DNA of 37,648 nt from CAZBDV01 sp964490765 (GTDB taxonomy: Bacteria; Cloacimonadota; Cloacimonadia; Cloacimonadales; JAJBBL01), in contig CAZBDV010000021.1 of assembly GCA_964490765.1 (NCBI GenBank), forward strand, positions 1 to 37,648, read 5' to 3'. Shown in pieces: positions 1 to 9,300 of the stretch; positions within the stretch are counted from its first letter, which is position 1, and each line of letters begins with the position of its first letter. A program made the translations under genes and the position numbers. The notes beneath the pieces were generated by a model. The model was not told the origin of the DNA. It made no database searches and saw nothing but the letters and a program-made list of their open reading frames with translations.

Positions 1-50
1 GCTGACTCTTAATCAGCGGGTCTAGGGTTCGAGTCCCTACGGATGTACCA
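1..50 (+). tRNA. tRNA-Lys(CTT), 3' part only (cut by window edge)
   Basis: The anticodon stem GCTGA (1-5) pairs with TCAGC (13-17) around a seven-base loop CTCTTAA, giving anticodon CTT at 8-10 (lysine, AAG codon). A five-base variable region follows, then T-stem TAGGG (23-27) / CCCTA (35-39) around loop TTCGAGT, the 3' acceptor strand 40-46, discriminator A47 and an encoded CCA at 48-50. The 5' acceptor strand and D-arm lie outside the window. A T-run directly follows the CCA and may help end transcription. Confidence 0.93.
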
Positions 51-672
51 TTTTTTTATTCAGAATTGCTGTTCATAATATCTCTTGCTTATTGTTATGC
101 AATCGATGATAGAATATAATGAATGATGATAAAGAATCTTCTGAACACATTATTTGATCAGTGGCAATATCAAAAAATGAGCTCTCCGGTCAATTGATTA
201 AAATACAAAACATAATAACCGACCAACCACATCCTAATTTGATTTCTGGTGTAAGAGATTTTGAATTCAATGTAATAACCATGACAAGCTCCCGATCAAG
301 ATTAGGATAATTCGCTAAGGCATTATTATTGAGGACTATAAGCATCATTGGACCATCTGTAAAGTCCGTATATAATGGGGATGGATGGCCTGGATTTACA
401 AAAATGCTTGACAGTTATCATATCAATAGTTTAGAGTTTAATTATATATAATCATCTAATTGAATAATAATAACATCAATATGATATGTGATGACCACAA
501 CAGAAGTGATTATCTATAAGGAAAAGCTAAAATCAAAGTATGGTATTTTACTTCGGTGTTGGACAAAAAAACTATAAAGTAAATCAGGATTATCCTGTTA
601 TTCTATCACAGTATAACTGGAAGTCAATGTGCCCTAATCTTGAACCCTATTTAAATGTAAGAGGAGTTGATA
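51..672. other. Intergenic region with a promoter-like element, no convincing gene
   Basis: This 620-base AT-rich spacer separates the tRNA from the first surface-protein gene. I see no ORF with a ribosome site. A TTGACA box at 408-413, preceded by CAAAAATGC, resembles the AT-tract plus TTGACA found before other surface genes here, but it lacks the left GTCAA half-site. No clear -10 hexamer stands 17 bases downstream. The rest shows no RNA gene or repeat that I recognise. Confidence 0.5.
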
Positions 673-3123
673 ATGAAAGTGATCAAGTTGTTCGTTCTAA
701 TTGTTATTATGGTAGGTGGAGTTAAAATCATTGAAGCGCAAACAGAAAATTGGATTTGGGCAGAAAGAGCTGGTGGCAGTTACTCTGCAGAAGGATTGGC
801 AGTTACAACTGACCAGTATGATTACATATATGTTACGGGGCTTTTTCATGAATATGCGATATTTGATAGCTTAACTCTTTCTGCAAATGGGAATCAAGAC
901 CTATTTGTCGGAAAATTGGACGGAGATGGAAATTGGTTATGGGTAGTAAATGCAGGTAGCAATTTGGCTGCTGGTAGAGCAATTGTCACAGATTCTGAAC
1001 ATCAAGTATATGTGACGGGTAATTTTCAGGGTAGTATTACTTTTAATACACCAACTCCCACGACACTAACATCCGATCAAGGAAGTGACAGTAATGTATT
1101 CGTCGCAAAATTAGATGATAATGGCAACTGGATCTGGGCAGTAAAAGCAGGAGGAATGGATTGTACAGCATACGGCATCGATGTAGATGGTCATCTTAAT
1201 ACTTACATTACAGGTTCTTTTTCTGAAGAAATATTTTTCAGTTCAATTACTCTAAGTGATAATGCATCGGGGCTCAGCTCTTTTGCTGCTAAAATTGATC
1301 CCTCTGGTAATTGGGAATGGGCAATAATACCAAAGAGTCCTAATTATCCAGAACAATCAGTGGGATATGCAGTAGCTATCGATAAGACAAACCATCCTGG
1401 AGACTATCTATACATCACAGGATATTATGAGATTCCTAATCAAAGTTCACATGTTTATGTCAGTAAGTTAACGACAAACAATGGAAATCTGATTTGGGAA
1501 CAGGTTTCTTCCGGGAATGGTTATGATTACGGTAGAAGTATTACGGTGGATGATTGGGGTCAGATACATTTAACAGGTGATTTCGCAGAAGACACTTATT
1601 TTAGTGGTATATATCTGCACACCAATTTACGAGATATATTTGTCGCTGCCCTGGACAGTAGTGGCTCGTGGTTATGGGCACAACAAGCAGGAGGAGTAAA
1701 TGATGTTAATGATATCGTTGGCAGAGGTATTGCTCTGGATGATCAGGGAAATATCTTTGTAACCGGCAATTTTTCTGATCATGCAATTTTTGATAGTATA
1801 CAGTTATCTTCTTACGGATTATCTGATACCTTTGTTGCCAAATTAGACGGTAGCGGAAACTGGCTCATGGCAAGAAAGGGCGGAAGTATCATAGAGAATG
1901 ATTACGGATACGGAATCGCTCTTGATACCGATACAAATGCCTATATTACCGGTAGTTTCAGGGATTCTGCATTCTTTGGTAATACGGGATTGCTTAGTAT
2001 AGGTGAAGAAGATATATTTGTTGCCAAGTTAGGATTATCGCCTACTCCCCCATATCCAGGCAATATTATTCATGTCCAGGAAGCCTGGGCGAGTCCAATC
2101 ATTTTTCCCGTAGGGATAGTAATTCAATTTGAGGGGAACAATCCCGCCCAAGTTTTAACTGTTGAGTATTACGATGAAGAACCGGAAGGTAATATCATCG
2201 AAGATGATTATAGTCCGGTAGAATATATTGCTCCAGTGTATTGGAGTATTAGCAGTAACCATCAAGAACCGGGAACATATAACATCACATTTGATATTTC
2301 TGGCCGTGTATCTGGAGTAAATGATCCAGACAACCTGCATCTATTGAAAAGAGATAACTCATCAGACCCTCTACCGTGGCAGGATTTTGGAGTTGCCAAT
2401 GAGGTTAATATGCCTCTCTTTAGATGGGAAGCGATAACAGGTTTTTCAGAATTTACTTTCGGTGGATATGGAACGAACAACTTTCAAGAGGATAGTCCTC
2501 TACCTATTGAACTCTCCTCATTTACCGCAGATGTCACAGAATCAAAGTCAGTTTGTATCACCTGGATCGTTGAAAGCGAGAATAATATGCTTGGATACAA
2601 TCTTTATAAAGGAAATAATAACTACTTGTCAGAATCCGTTAAGACAAATTCTTCCATGATTATGAGCAATAACTCATCCATAATCAAGGATTATTATTTT
2701 ATTGATGAAGAGGTCGAAGAAGGAGAGCTTTATTATTACTGGTTACAAGCAGTGAATATGGATCTTACTTCAAATTTTATTGGTCCAATTTCAATACTAG
2801 TTGAATACGAAGAAGAAACAGAAACATTACCTGAAACATTAACAACTGAGTTAGTCGGTGCATATCCAAATCCTTTCAATCCAGCAGTTGAGATTAAATT
2901 CTCTCTGGTTAAACCCTCTGAGGTGACAATCAAGATTTACAATAACCTTGGTCAACATATCCAGACATTAGTAACTGAAAGATACTGTGATAAAGGTGTT
3001 CATACTGTCAGCTGGGATGGGAAAGATAGTTACGGGAATATAACAGCCTCTGGTATCTACTTTTATAAGATGGAAACTTCTAATAGCTTCAGAGATGTAA
3101 AGAAAATGTTGATGCTGAAATAG
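673..3123 (+). CDS. Secreted SBBP-type beta-propeller protein with FlgD-like sorting domain
   Basis: The product is 816 residues. I place the start at ATG 673, because GAGGAG (661-666) stands six bases before it; an in-frame TTG at 667 overlaps that spacing and is unlikely. A signal peptide (MKVIKLFVLIVIMVGG..) is followed to about residue 450 by some six repeats of 65-75 residues with the pattern 'G.a.D..g..YiTG.F' and 'fvaKLd..GnW.wa..aGg', as in SBBP beta-propellers. An Ig/FN3-like region follows, with 'LPIELSSFTA' and 'GYNLYKG', the same type as in the gene at 23134. The C-terminus has YPNPFNP and a GIYFYKM..KKMLMLK tail, the type-A sorting domain tied to type IX-like secretion. The protein is probably displayed on the cell surface or released; its ligand is unknown. 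Confidence 0.85.
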   Translation: MKVIKLFVLIVIMVGGVKIIEAQTENWIWAERAGGSYSAEGLAVTTDQYDYIYVTGLFHEYAIFDSLTLSANGNQDLFVGKLDGDGNWLWVVNAGSNLAAGRAIVTDSEHQVYVTGNFQGSITFNTPTPTTLTSDQGSDSNVFVAKLDDNGNWIWAVKAGGMDCTAYGIDVDGHLNTYITGSFSEEIFFSSITLSDNASGLSSFAAKIDPSGNWEWAIIPKSPNYPEQSVGYAVAIDKTNHPGDYLYITGYYEIPNQSSHVYVSKLTTNNGNLIWEQVSSGNGYDYGRSITVDDWGQIHLTGDFAEDTYFSGIYLHTNLRDIFVAALDSSGSWLWAQQAGGVNDVNDIVGRGIALDDQGNIFVTGNFSDHAIFDSIQLSSYGLSDTFVAKLDGSGNWLMARKGGSIIENDYGYGIALDTDTNAYITGSFRDSAFFGNTGLLSIGEEDIFVAKLGLSPTPPYPGNIIHVQEAWASPIIFPVGIVIQFEGNNPAQVLTVEYYDEEPEGNIIEDDYSPVEYIAPVYWSISSNHQEPGTYNITFDISGRVSGVNDPDNLHLLKRDNSSDPLPWQDFGVANEVNMPLFRWEAITGFSEFTFGGYGTNNFQEDSPLPIELSSFTADVTESKSVCITWIVESENNMLGYNLYKGNNNYLSESVKTNSSMIMSNNSSIIKDYYFIDEEVEEGELYYYWLQAVNMDLTSNFIGPISILVEYEEETETLPETLTTELVGAYPNPFNPAVEIKFSLVKPSEVTIKIYNNLGQHIQTLVTERYCDKGVHTVSWDGKDSYGNITASGIYFYKMETSNSFRDVKKMLMLK

Positions 3124-3145
3124 ACCTAAAAACTGAGTTAATTAA

Positions 3146-3183
3146 GAGCCTGAAACCGGTATTGTATTCAGGCTCATTTTGTT
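3146..3183 (+). terminator. Rho-independent terminator after the propeller gene
   Basis: A nine-base-pair stem GAGCCTGAA (3146-3154) / TTCAGGCTC (3167-3175) with a 12-base loop is followed by ATTTTGTTT, 22 bases after the stop codon. Confidence 0.8.
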
Positions 3184-3731
3184 TCCAACATGCTCATGAT
3201 ATAGAAAAGAAAGGTAACTTCATAAAATGTCTTGTTAAGCACTGCAGAATAGAGAATGTAATCCTCCACTATGGTCTTACCTTATAATCTCTACCTCAGT
3301 TTCTATTATGTTATCTACTCTGAGGTCAACATATATTGAATAACAATACTCATTTCTAAAAGAAGAGAAGCTCATACTATTGGAAGCAAATTCCCCACAG
3401 TAAGGATTTTCTTAATTATATTGTCATCTCAAATAGGTGATAGTTTATTATTCTGTTCATTCTTGTAAGTTGACCCTAAATACATAACAATCTTTACTCC
3501 CTCTGAATGCTAATTAAACAATAGTCCGAGGATGGGTGGAGCTAGAGATATAAGAAATGGTCAAAAATATCTTGACATTAAAAGAGTCAATTGATTAAGT
3601 ATGAATGAATGGCATTTACTGCGAAGAAGAACCGATTTTTTTGTAAGGGGACAGAATCGCAGTAATGGTGATTTGCAGGTGGTATTTCACCGTAAAACTA
3701 TAGCTATATTTGTTGATAAAGGAGATTTGCT
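3184..3731. other. Long intergenic region: operator-like site and structured leader
   Basis: About 550 bases with no supported gene. It holds the palindromic element at 3560-3576 with an overlapping TTGACA, then a nine-base-pair stem TTACTGCGA (3616-3624) / TCGCAGTAA (3657-3665) and a small GGTGA / TCACC stem (3667-3671, 3687-3691), all before the next ribosome site. Transcription therefore probably starts near 3605 and gives a structured leader of about 125 bases. The part 3184-3550 shows nothing that I recognise. Confidence 0.45.
3560..3577 (+). promoter_or_regulatory. GTCAA-N7-TTGAC operator/promoter element, copy 1
   Basis: The sequence is GTCAAAAATATCTTGACA. The arms GTCAA and TTGAC are reverse complements seven bases apart, and the right arm forms a -35-like TTGACA (3572-3577). 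It lies 155 bases before the GLUG gene at 3732. Near-identical copies stand at 6148 and 18068, and a diverged one at 19712. Confidence 0.55.
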
Positions 3732-5948
3732 ATGCGATTAATGAACATTTTTTTACTCACCTTTTTAATTTCTGTTTTCATGTTAACATCCATACTCGCT
3801 CAAACACCACCCAGGATTCTTGCTCAAAAACTGGAGTTGGAAGATGGGGATATAATGGATATAGTAACAAATACTGGCAATACTCATTGTCAGGACTACA
3901 TATTGACTGCATTGCATGTAGAGACGGGAGCAGAGATAAGTACTTCAACAGGAGATACACCAGTAGAGAATCTGCGCATCAATCAGGTTGATGCCGGTTT
4001 TGTTGCTGCCATTGTTAACCAGTCAGCATTTCCATCAGTCTGGCCAGCCGGGAATACGGTAAGGTTGACAATAACCTATATTCCAACCGATGAGGTGGCA
4101 ACGAAGGATATCACAGTTCCCGAGGGAACATCTTCCATCATCTTGACTGATCCCGAGGATGTAATGATAGTTCCACCTTATGAAGGGACTGTCAGCCCCA
4201 ACCCTGCTGTTGCAATTAATCCGATCCCGGAAAATGGTGCTACAGATATCTCTATCGATCTATCCGAAATCGGATGGTCCTATATTTCCAATCCCGGTTT
4301 TACAGATCCTGTCGGATTTCGCATCTATATGAATACCAGTGGGGTTTTTGATCCTGAAGACCCCTTTGAGTGGATAGCTTATATACCCGGTCAGGAAGAT
4401 TATCTGAATTCCGATATTTTACCTGCTCAGCTGATCTTCGAGACGACGTATTACTGGAAAGTCGTTCCAACTACTATTGAACCGACCAGGAACAGAATAT
4501 ATCGTTCCGGAACGAGAGGTGACGCGATAAACGTACCAATCTGGTCATTTACTATAGAAGAGGAACCTTTTATACCCTTTGCTGGTGGTACTGGAACAGT
4601 AGATGATCCCTATCTGGTCGAGACAGCCGATCAACTGAATTATGTCAGAGATTTTTTACCATATCATTTCCGTCAAATCAGTAATATTAATCTGGGAACT
4701 GATCCCTGGAATACAGGAAATGGCTGGCAACCTATCGGAAGCTCAAACGATCGTTTTACCGGCAGTTATGATGGTGACAACTATACAATAAGCGGCCTGA
4801 CCATTGCAAGACCCACCGGTACCTACCAGGGACTCTTTGCTGAAACAGAGAACGCTCTGCTGGAGAATATAATACTGGAGAATGTCGATATCGCAGGACA
4901 GAACAGAACGGGTGGCATTGTAGGTCAGAACAGATCAAGCATCATTCAGCACTGTCTTGTTGATGGAACGATATCGGGCTCCTGGTTTGTAGGGGGCATC
5001 ACAGGCTACAATCTGGAAGATAGTACCATCTCAGAATGTCAGAATCTAGCCGAAGTAACAGGCACTCAATCTGTAGGTGGTATTGTGGGTTATCAATCGA
5101 ATAGTATGGCCTCAAACAGCAGTTCCTCAGGTTCTGTCTCCAATAGTGGTAATTATACTGGTGGCCTGGTAGGGTATAACAATAATCAAAGCACTGTCTT
5201 CCAGTGCTTTGCAACAAGTGATGTCAGTGGAACCAGTAACATTGGTGGTTTAGTTGGATACAATGCAGGTAACAGTTCTATCTCACAATGTTTTGCTATT
5301 GGACAGATTACTGGTTCAGGGAATTACTGCGGTGGTTTGATCGGCCAGAATAATAATGCTTATCTCAATGATAGTTTCGCAATGGCTGCTGTAAACGGAA
5401 ATTCTGCTATTGGCGGTCTGATTGGTTATAACAATTCTTCTTCTGTAAGTCATTGCTATTCTACCGGTCTTATAACTGGTTCATCCAGCCTCGGTGGTCT
5501 GGTTGGTTCACAATATAATAGCCAGGTAAACAATAGTTACTGGGATTCTGGAACTTCTGGACAATCCAGTTCAGCTGGAGGAGAGAGTAAGACAACTCCA
5601 GAAATGACACATCCGTATGATGATAATGTGTATGTTGACTGGGATTTTATTCATATATGGGCTGCAGATTATGACCATATTATCAATGATGGCTATCCTT
5701 ATCTTTTATTAGAAGATATCCCAGAGTTGACTTCCCCAATAGTATCAATAACAATAGAAGAAGACAGTATTATCCTGGAATGGGATAGTGTCACTAACGC
5801 TAATTCTTATTATATATACAGTTCTGAAACGCCTTATCCCCAAACCTGGGGAAATCCCATTGCTCAGGTAGAAGAACCCGGTTTTACTGACCCGGTTAAC
5901 AACAAGAGATTCTATAAAGTTACTGCCTCAACAGATAGTATGCCTTAA
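3732..5948 (+). CDS. Secreted GLUG-repeat surface protein, no C-terminal sorting domain
   Basis: The product is 738 residues, with AAAGGAG seven bases before the ATG. A signal peptide ends near ...SILAQ (about residue 23). Next come a roughly 126-residue module (TPPRILAQKL to MIVPP) shared with two other proteins in the window, an FN3-like domain ('INPIPENGATDISIDLSEIGW.. FETTYYWKV', about 155-280), a lead-in FAGGTGTVDDPYLVETADQLNYVRDF (two overlapping parts of the usual GLUG preamble, about 283), and about ten GLUG repeats (..GGLVGYN..) to residue 620. A short FN3-like domain ends the protein at RFYKVTASTDSMP. Unlike its neighbour it has no YPNPFNP domain, so its anchoring is unclear. Residues of about 24-521 are nearly identical to the next gene. 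The role is probably adhesion or matrix; this is inferred from architecture only. Confidence 0.85.
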   Translation: MRLMNIFLLTFLISVFMLTSILAQTPPRILAQKLELEDGDIMDIVTNTGNTHCQDYILTALHVETGAEISTSTGDTPVENLRINQVDAGFVAAIVNQSAFPSVWPAGNTVRLTITYIPTDEVATKDITVPEGTSSIILTDPEDVMIVPPYEGTVSPNPAVAINPIPENGATDISIDLSEIGWSYISNPGFTDPVGFRIYMNTSGVFDPEDPFEWIAYIPGQEDYLNSDILPAQLIFETTYYWKVVPTTIEPTRNRIYRSGTRGDAINVPIWSFTIEEEPFIPFAGGTGTVDDPYLVETADQLNYVRDFLPYHFRQISNINLGTDPWNTGNGWQPIGSSNDRFTGSYDGDNYTISGLTIARPTGTYQGLFAETENALLENIILENVDIAGQNRTGGIVGQNRSSIIQHCLVDGTISGSWFVGGITGYNLEDSTISECQNLAEVTGTQSVGGIVGYQSNSMASNSSSSGSVSNSGNYTGGLVGYNNNQSTVFQCFATSDVSGTSNIGGLVGYNAGNSSISQCFAIGQITGSGNYCGGLIGQNNNAYLNDSFAMAAVNGNSAIGGLIGYNNSSSVSHCYSTGLITGSSSLGGLVGSQYNSQVNNSYWDSGTSGQSSSAGGESKTTPEMTHPYDDNVYVDWDFIHIWAADYDHIINDGYPYLLLEDIPELTSPIVSITIEEDSIILEWDSVTNANSYYIYSSETPYPQTWGNPIAQVEEPGFTDPVNNKRFYKVTASTDSMP
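3798..5296 (+). repeat. 1.5 kb direct repeat, copy A
   Basis: This 1,499-base segment recurs at 6442-7940 (offset 2,644). By eye I find five differences at 3823-3839 and two near the right end (5228 and 5261); the 1,388 bases between 3840 and 5227 look identical. The repeat begins just after the signal-peptide codons and stops within the GLUG block, so the encoded proteins share this portion but have different ends. Confidence 0.93.
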
Positions 5949-6375
5949 AGACCGTTAATCGGATAATCTTTGTTTATTCCCGAGAGGAGTTATGCTTCAT
6001 GATGAAAGGAAGAAAAAATCAGAATGATGTCTATCCTCTATTTAACTGGCCCAGCTTTGATGAGTGTTTCATGATAATATTTTCTGCTGCCAAGTAACTG
6101 CAGATAAACCATTTATAAGTCTTCGGCAGAGCAGGCATCAGAAAATAGTCAAAAAGATATTGACATACTGATATCAGTTGTCGTTCTTGTTTGGACTTAA
6201 ATACTTAGAAGTGTACAGGATAGAGAATGAAATTTTATCGTTCATTACTAAATGATGGTTATGCTTATAATTCTAGCGACCGATCTAAAGAGATTAAGTT
6301 TTTCATGGTTAGGTCATTATTTAACCCTGAATATGCTTACCGCTTTATCAAAATCAATAATCGAGGAGGAATAGG
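5949..6375. other. Intergenic region between the two duplicated GLUG genes
   Basis: The 427 bases contain the second operator-like element (6148-6165). A possible 32-codon ORF at 5999-6097 has AGGAG nine bases upstream but no recognisable product, and I do not call it. No strong terminator follows the upstream gene. The sequence is unlike the 3184-3731 spacer except for the shared element, so the duplication does not extend into the promoters. Confidence 0.45.
6148..6165 (+). promoter_or_regulatory. GTCAA-N7-TTGAC operator/promoter element, copy 2
   Basis: The sequence is GTCAAAAAGATATTGACA, matching copy 1 at 16 of 18 positions, with TTGACA at 6160-6165. It lies 211 bases before the ATG at 6376. 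The surrounding sequence is not alike, so the element itself is conserved rather than carried along by the gene duplication. Confidence 0.55.
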
Positions 6376-9300
6376 ATGCGACATTTCGCTGTTTTAATGA
6401 TAGCTACAATACTGTTAACGATAGGGTTATCAAGTATTTATGCTCAAACACCACCCAGGATTCTTGTTCAAAAATTGGAATCAGAAGATGGGGATATAAT
6501 GGATATAGTAACAAATACTGGCAATACTCATTGTCAGGACTACATATTGACTGCATTGCATGTAGAGACGGGAGCAGAGATAAGTACTTCAACAGGAGAT
6601 ACACCAGTAGAGAATCTGCGCATCAATCAGGTTGATGCCGGTTTTGTTGCTGCCATTGTTAACCAGTCAGCATTTCCATCAGTCTGGCCAGCCGGGAATA
6701 CGGTAAGGTTGACAATAACCTATATTCCAACCGATGAGGTGGCAACGAAGGATATCACAGTTCCCGAGGGAACATCTTCCATCATCTTGACTGATCCCGA
6801 GGATGTAATGATAGTTCCACCTTATGAAGGGACTGTCAGCCCCAACCCTGCTGTTGCAATTAATCCGATCCCGGAAAATGGTGCTACAGATATCTCTATC
6901 GATCTATCCGAAATCGGATGGTCCTATATTTCCAATCCCGGTTTTACAGATCCTGTCGGATTTCGCATCTATATGAATACCAGTGGGGTTTTTGATCCTG
7001 AAGACCCCTTTGAGTGGATAGCTTATATACCCGGTCAGGAAGATTATCTGAATTCCGATATTTTACCTGCTCAGCTGATCTTCGAGACGACGTATTACTG
7101 GAAAGTCGTTCCAACTACTATTGAACCGACCAGGAACAGAATATATCGTTCCGGAACGAGAGGTGACGCGATAAACGTACCAATCTGGTCATTTACTATA
7201 GAAGAGGAACCTTTTATACCCTTTGCTGGTGGTACTGGAACAGTAGATGATCCCTATCTGGTCGAGACAGCCGATCAACTGAATTATGTCAGAGATTTTT
7301 TACCATATCATTTCCGTCAAATCAGTAATATTAATCTGGGAACTGATCCCTGGAATACAGGAAATGGCTGGCAACCTATCGGAAGCTCAAACGATCGTTT
7401 TACCGGCAGTTATGATGGTGACAACTATACAATAAGCGGCCTGACCATTGCAAGACCCACCGGTACCTACCAGGGACTCTTTGCTGAAACAGAGAACGCT
7501 CTGCTGGAGAATATAATACTGGAGAATGTCGATATCGCAGGACAGAACAGAACGGGTGGCATTGTAGGTCAGAACAGATCAAGCATCATTCAGCACTGTC
7601 TTGTTGATGGAACGATATCGGGCTCCTGGTTTGTAGGGGGCATCACAGGCTACAATCTGGAAGATAGTACCATCTCAGAATGTCAGAATCTAGCCGAAGT
7701 AACAGGCACTCAATCTGTAGGTGGTATTGTGGGTTATCAATCGAATAGTATGGCCTCAAACAGCAGTTCCTCAGGTTCTGTCTCCAATAGTGGTAATTAT
7801 ACTGGTGGCCTGGTAGGGTATAACAATAATCAAAGCACTGTCTTCCAGTGCTTTGCAACAAGTGATGTCAGCGGAACCAGTAACATTGGTGGTTTAGTTG
7901 GATATAATGCAGGTAACAGTTCTATCTCACAATGTTTTGCCAGTGGTTCAGTAAATTCCACCGGTAACTTTGTTGGGGGATTAGTAGGGTATCATGCCAA
8001 CAGTGAAGTAGATAATTCTTATGCAACTGGCTCTAGTACGGGAAACTCTAATATAGGTGGTTTAACTGGATATAATAGCAGTGCAACACTGTCCAATAGT
8101 TATTCTATCGGTGTTGTTAATGGTTCATCAAATCTGGGCGGTTTAGTTGGTGCACAATACGATAGTGTCGTAAATAATAGTTATTGGAATACTGAAACTT
8201 CCGGGCAGGAGAGTTCTGCTGGTGGTGAGGGACATACTACTGCAGAGATGCTTCAGATAGCAACCTATATTGGTTGGGATTTTGATGAAGTATGGGCTAT
8301 ATTCGAAAATGAGACATATGCTATACTACAATGGTCTTTGGGAACTTATCTCTTCCCTGTTACGGATCTTAGTGGAGAATTCATCGACGAGGAAGTTATT
8401 CTAAGTTGGAGTGAACCCTATTCCCCTGCTGGGAGCGAATTGAGACTGGAATTACAAGGATATAATGTTTATCGCAATCAGGAGCAGCTAAATACTGAAC
8501 TGTTAACAGAAACAGTATATCACGATCCTGATGTAGAATATGGTATAACCTATACGTACTATGTTACGGTTGTCTATGATGAGGGTGAATCAGGACAATC
8601 TAACTCATTTACAATAACTCCAGAACCTCCTTATCTCTATCCACCAGAAAATCTGATGGCAGAAACCGGCAATGAGTTTGTATTCCTGACCTGGGACAGC
8701 CCCAATATCCCAGAAAATAGTTCAGGCTTAAGCCATAATTCGGTATACCATACCCAATCACCAAGAACATTAGAGCGGTTGGAATTATTAGGATACAACA
8801 TATATCGTAATGGAGCTGTAATCAATACAGCAATAGTAACCGATAATGAATATGAAGATTATAATGTAATTAATGGACTTATCTATAGCTATTACGTAAC
8901 TGCAGTATATGTAGAAGGAGAATCAGAGGCCTCTAATGAGATTGAGGCTATCCCTGAAGAACCTGAAATCTATCCTCCACTTAACTTAACATATTTTGTA
9001 GAAGATAATGATGTCACACTTGAGTGGAGTAGTCCGTTTGATACAGTTGAATTGGTCTACGATAATAATGATGTAACTGATTTTTACAGTTATAATGGTT
9101 ATACAATGGGAGTCCAGATGTCGCCCGATCAACCATGTCTGATTGTATCATTGAAATATTATACCTCTCTTACTGGTGGTTCTGGGAACTTCAACGTTGA
9201 AATATACGACTGGTCAGGTAGTCAACCAGGAACTAACTTAATGTTCTCTGATACTTGTGGTGCCTTGAACAATCAATGGACTGTTATTGATGTTTCCGAT

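Noticed and set aside
667..672. TTG start giving a two-residue longer propeller protein, and TTG 10182 for the giant protein
   Set aside because: Both lack a spaced ribosome site, while the downstream ATGs (673 and 10227) have GAGGAG or GGGGAGG at six bases.
540..725. 61-codon frame ahead of the propeller gene
   Set aside because: No ribosome site at its start, it overlaps the well-supported start at 673 in another frame, and the product has no recognisable features.
4756..5217. Minus-strand frames within the GLUG repeats, repeated identically at 7400-7861
   Set aside because: They are antisense shadows of the duplicated coding segment; their identity only reflects the DNA repeat.
4900..5560. 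Short repeated DNA units in the GLUG region as a possible CRISPR array
   Set aside because: The units vary in sequence and spacing and translate in frame into ..GGLVGYN.. protein repeats; no constant repeat with unique spacers.
5999..6097. 32-codon frame with AGGAG upstream
   Set aside because: Poorly spaced site, no recognisable product, and frames of this size are expected by chance in 427 bases.
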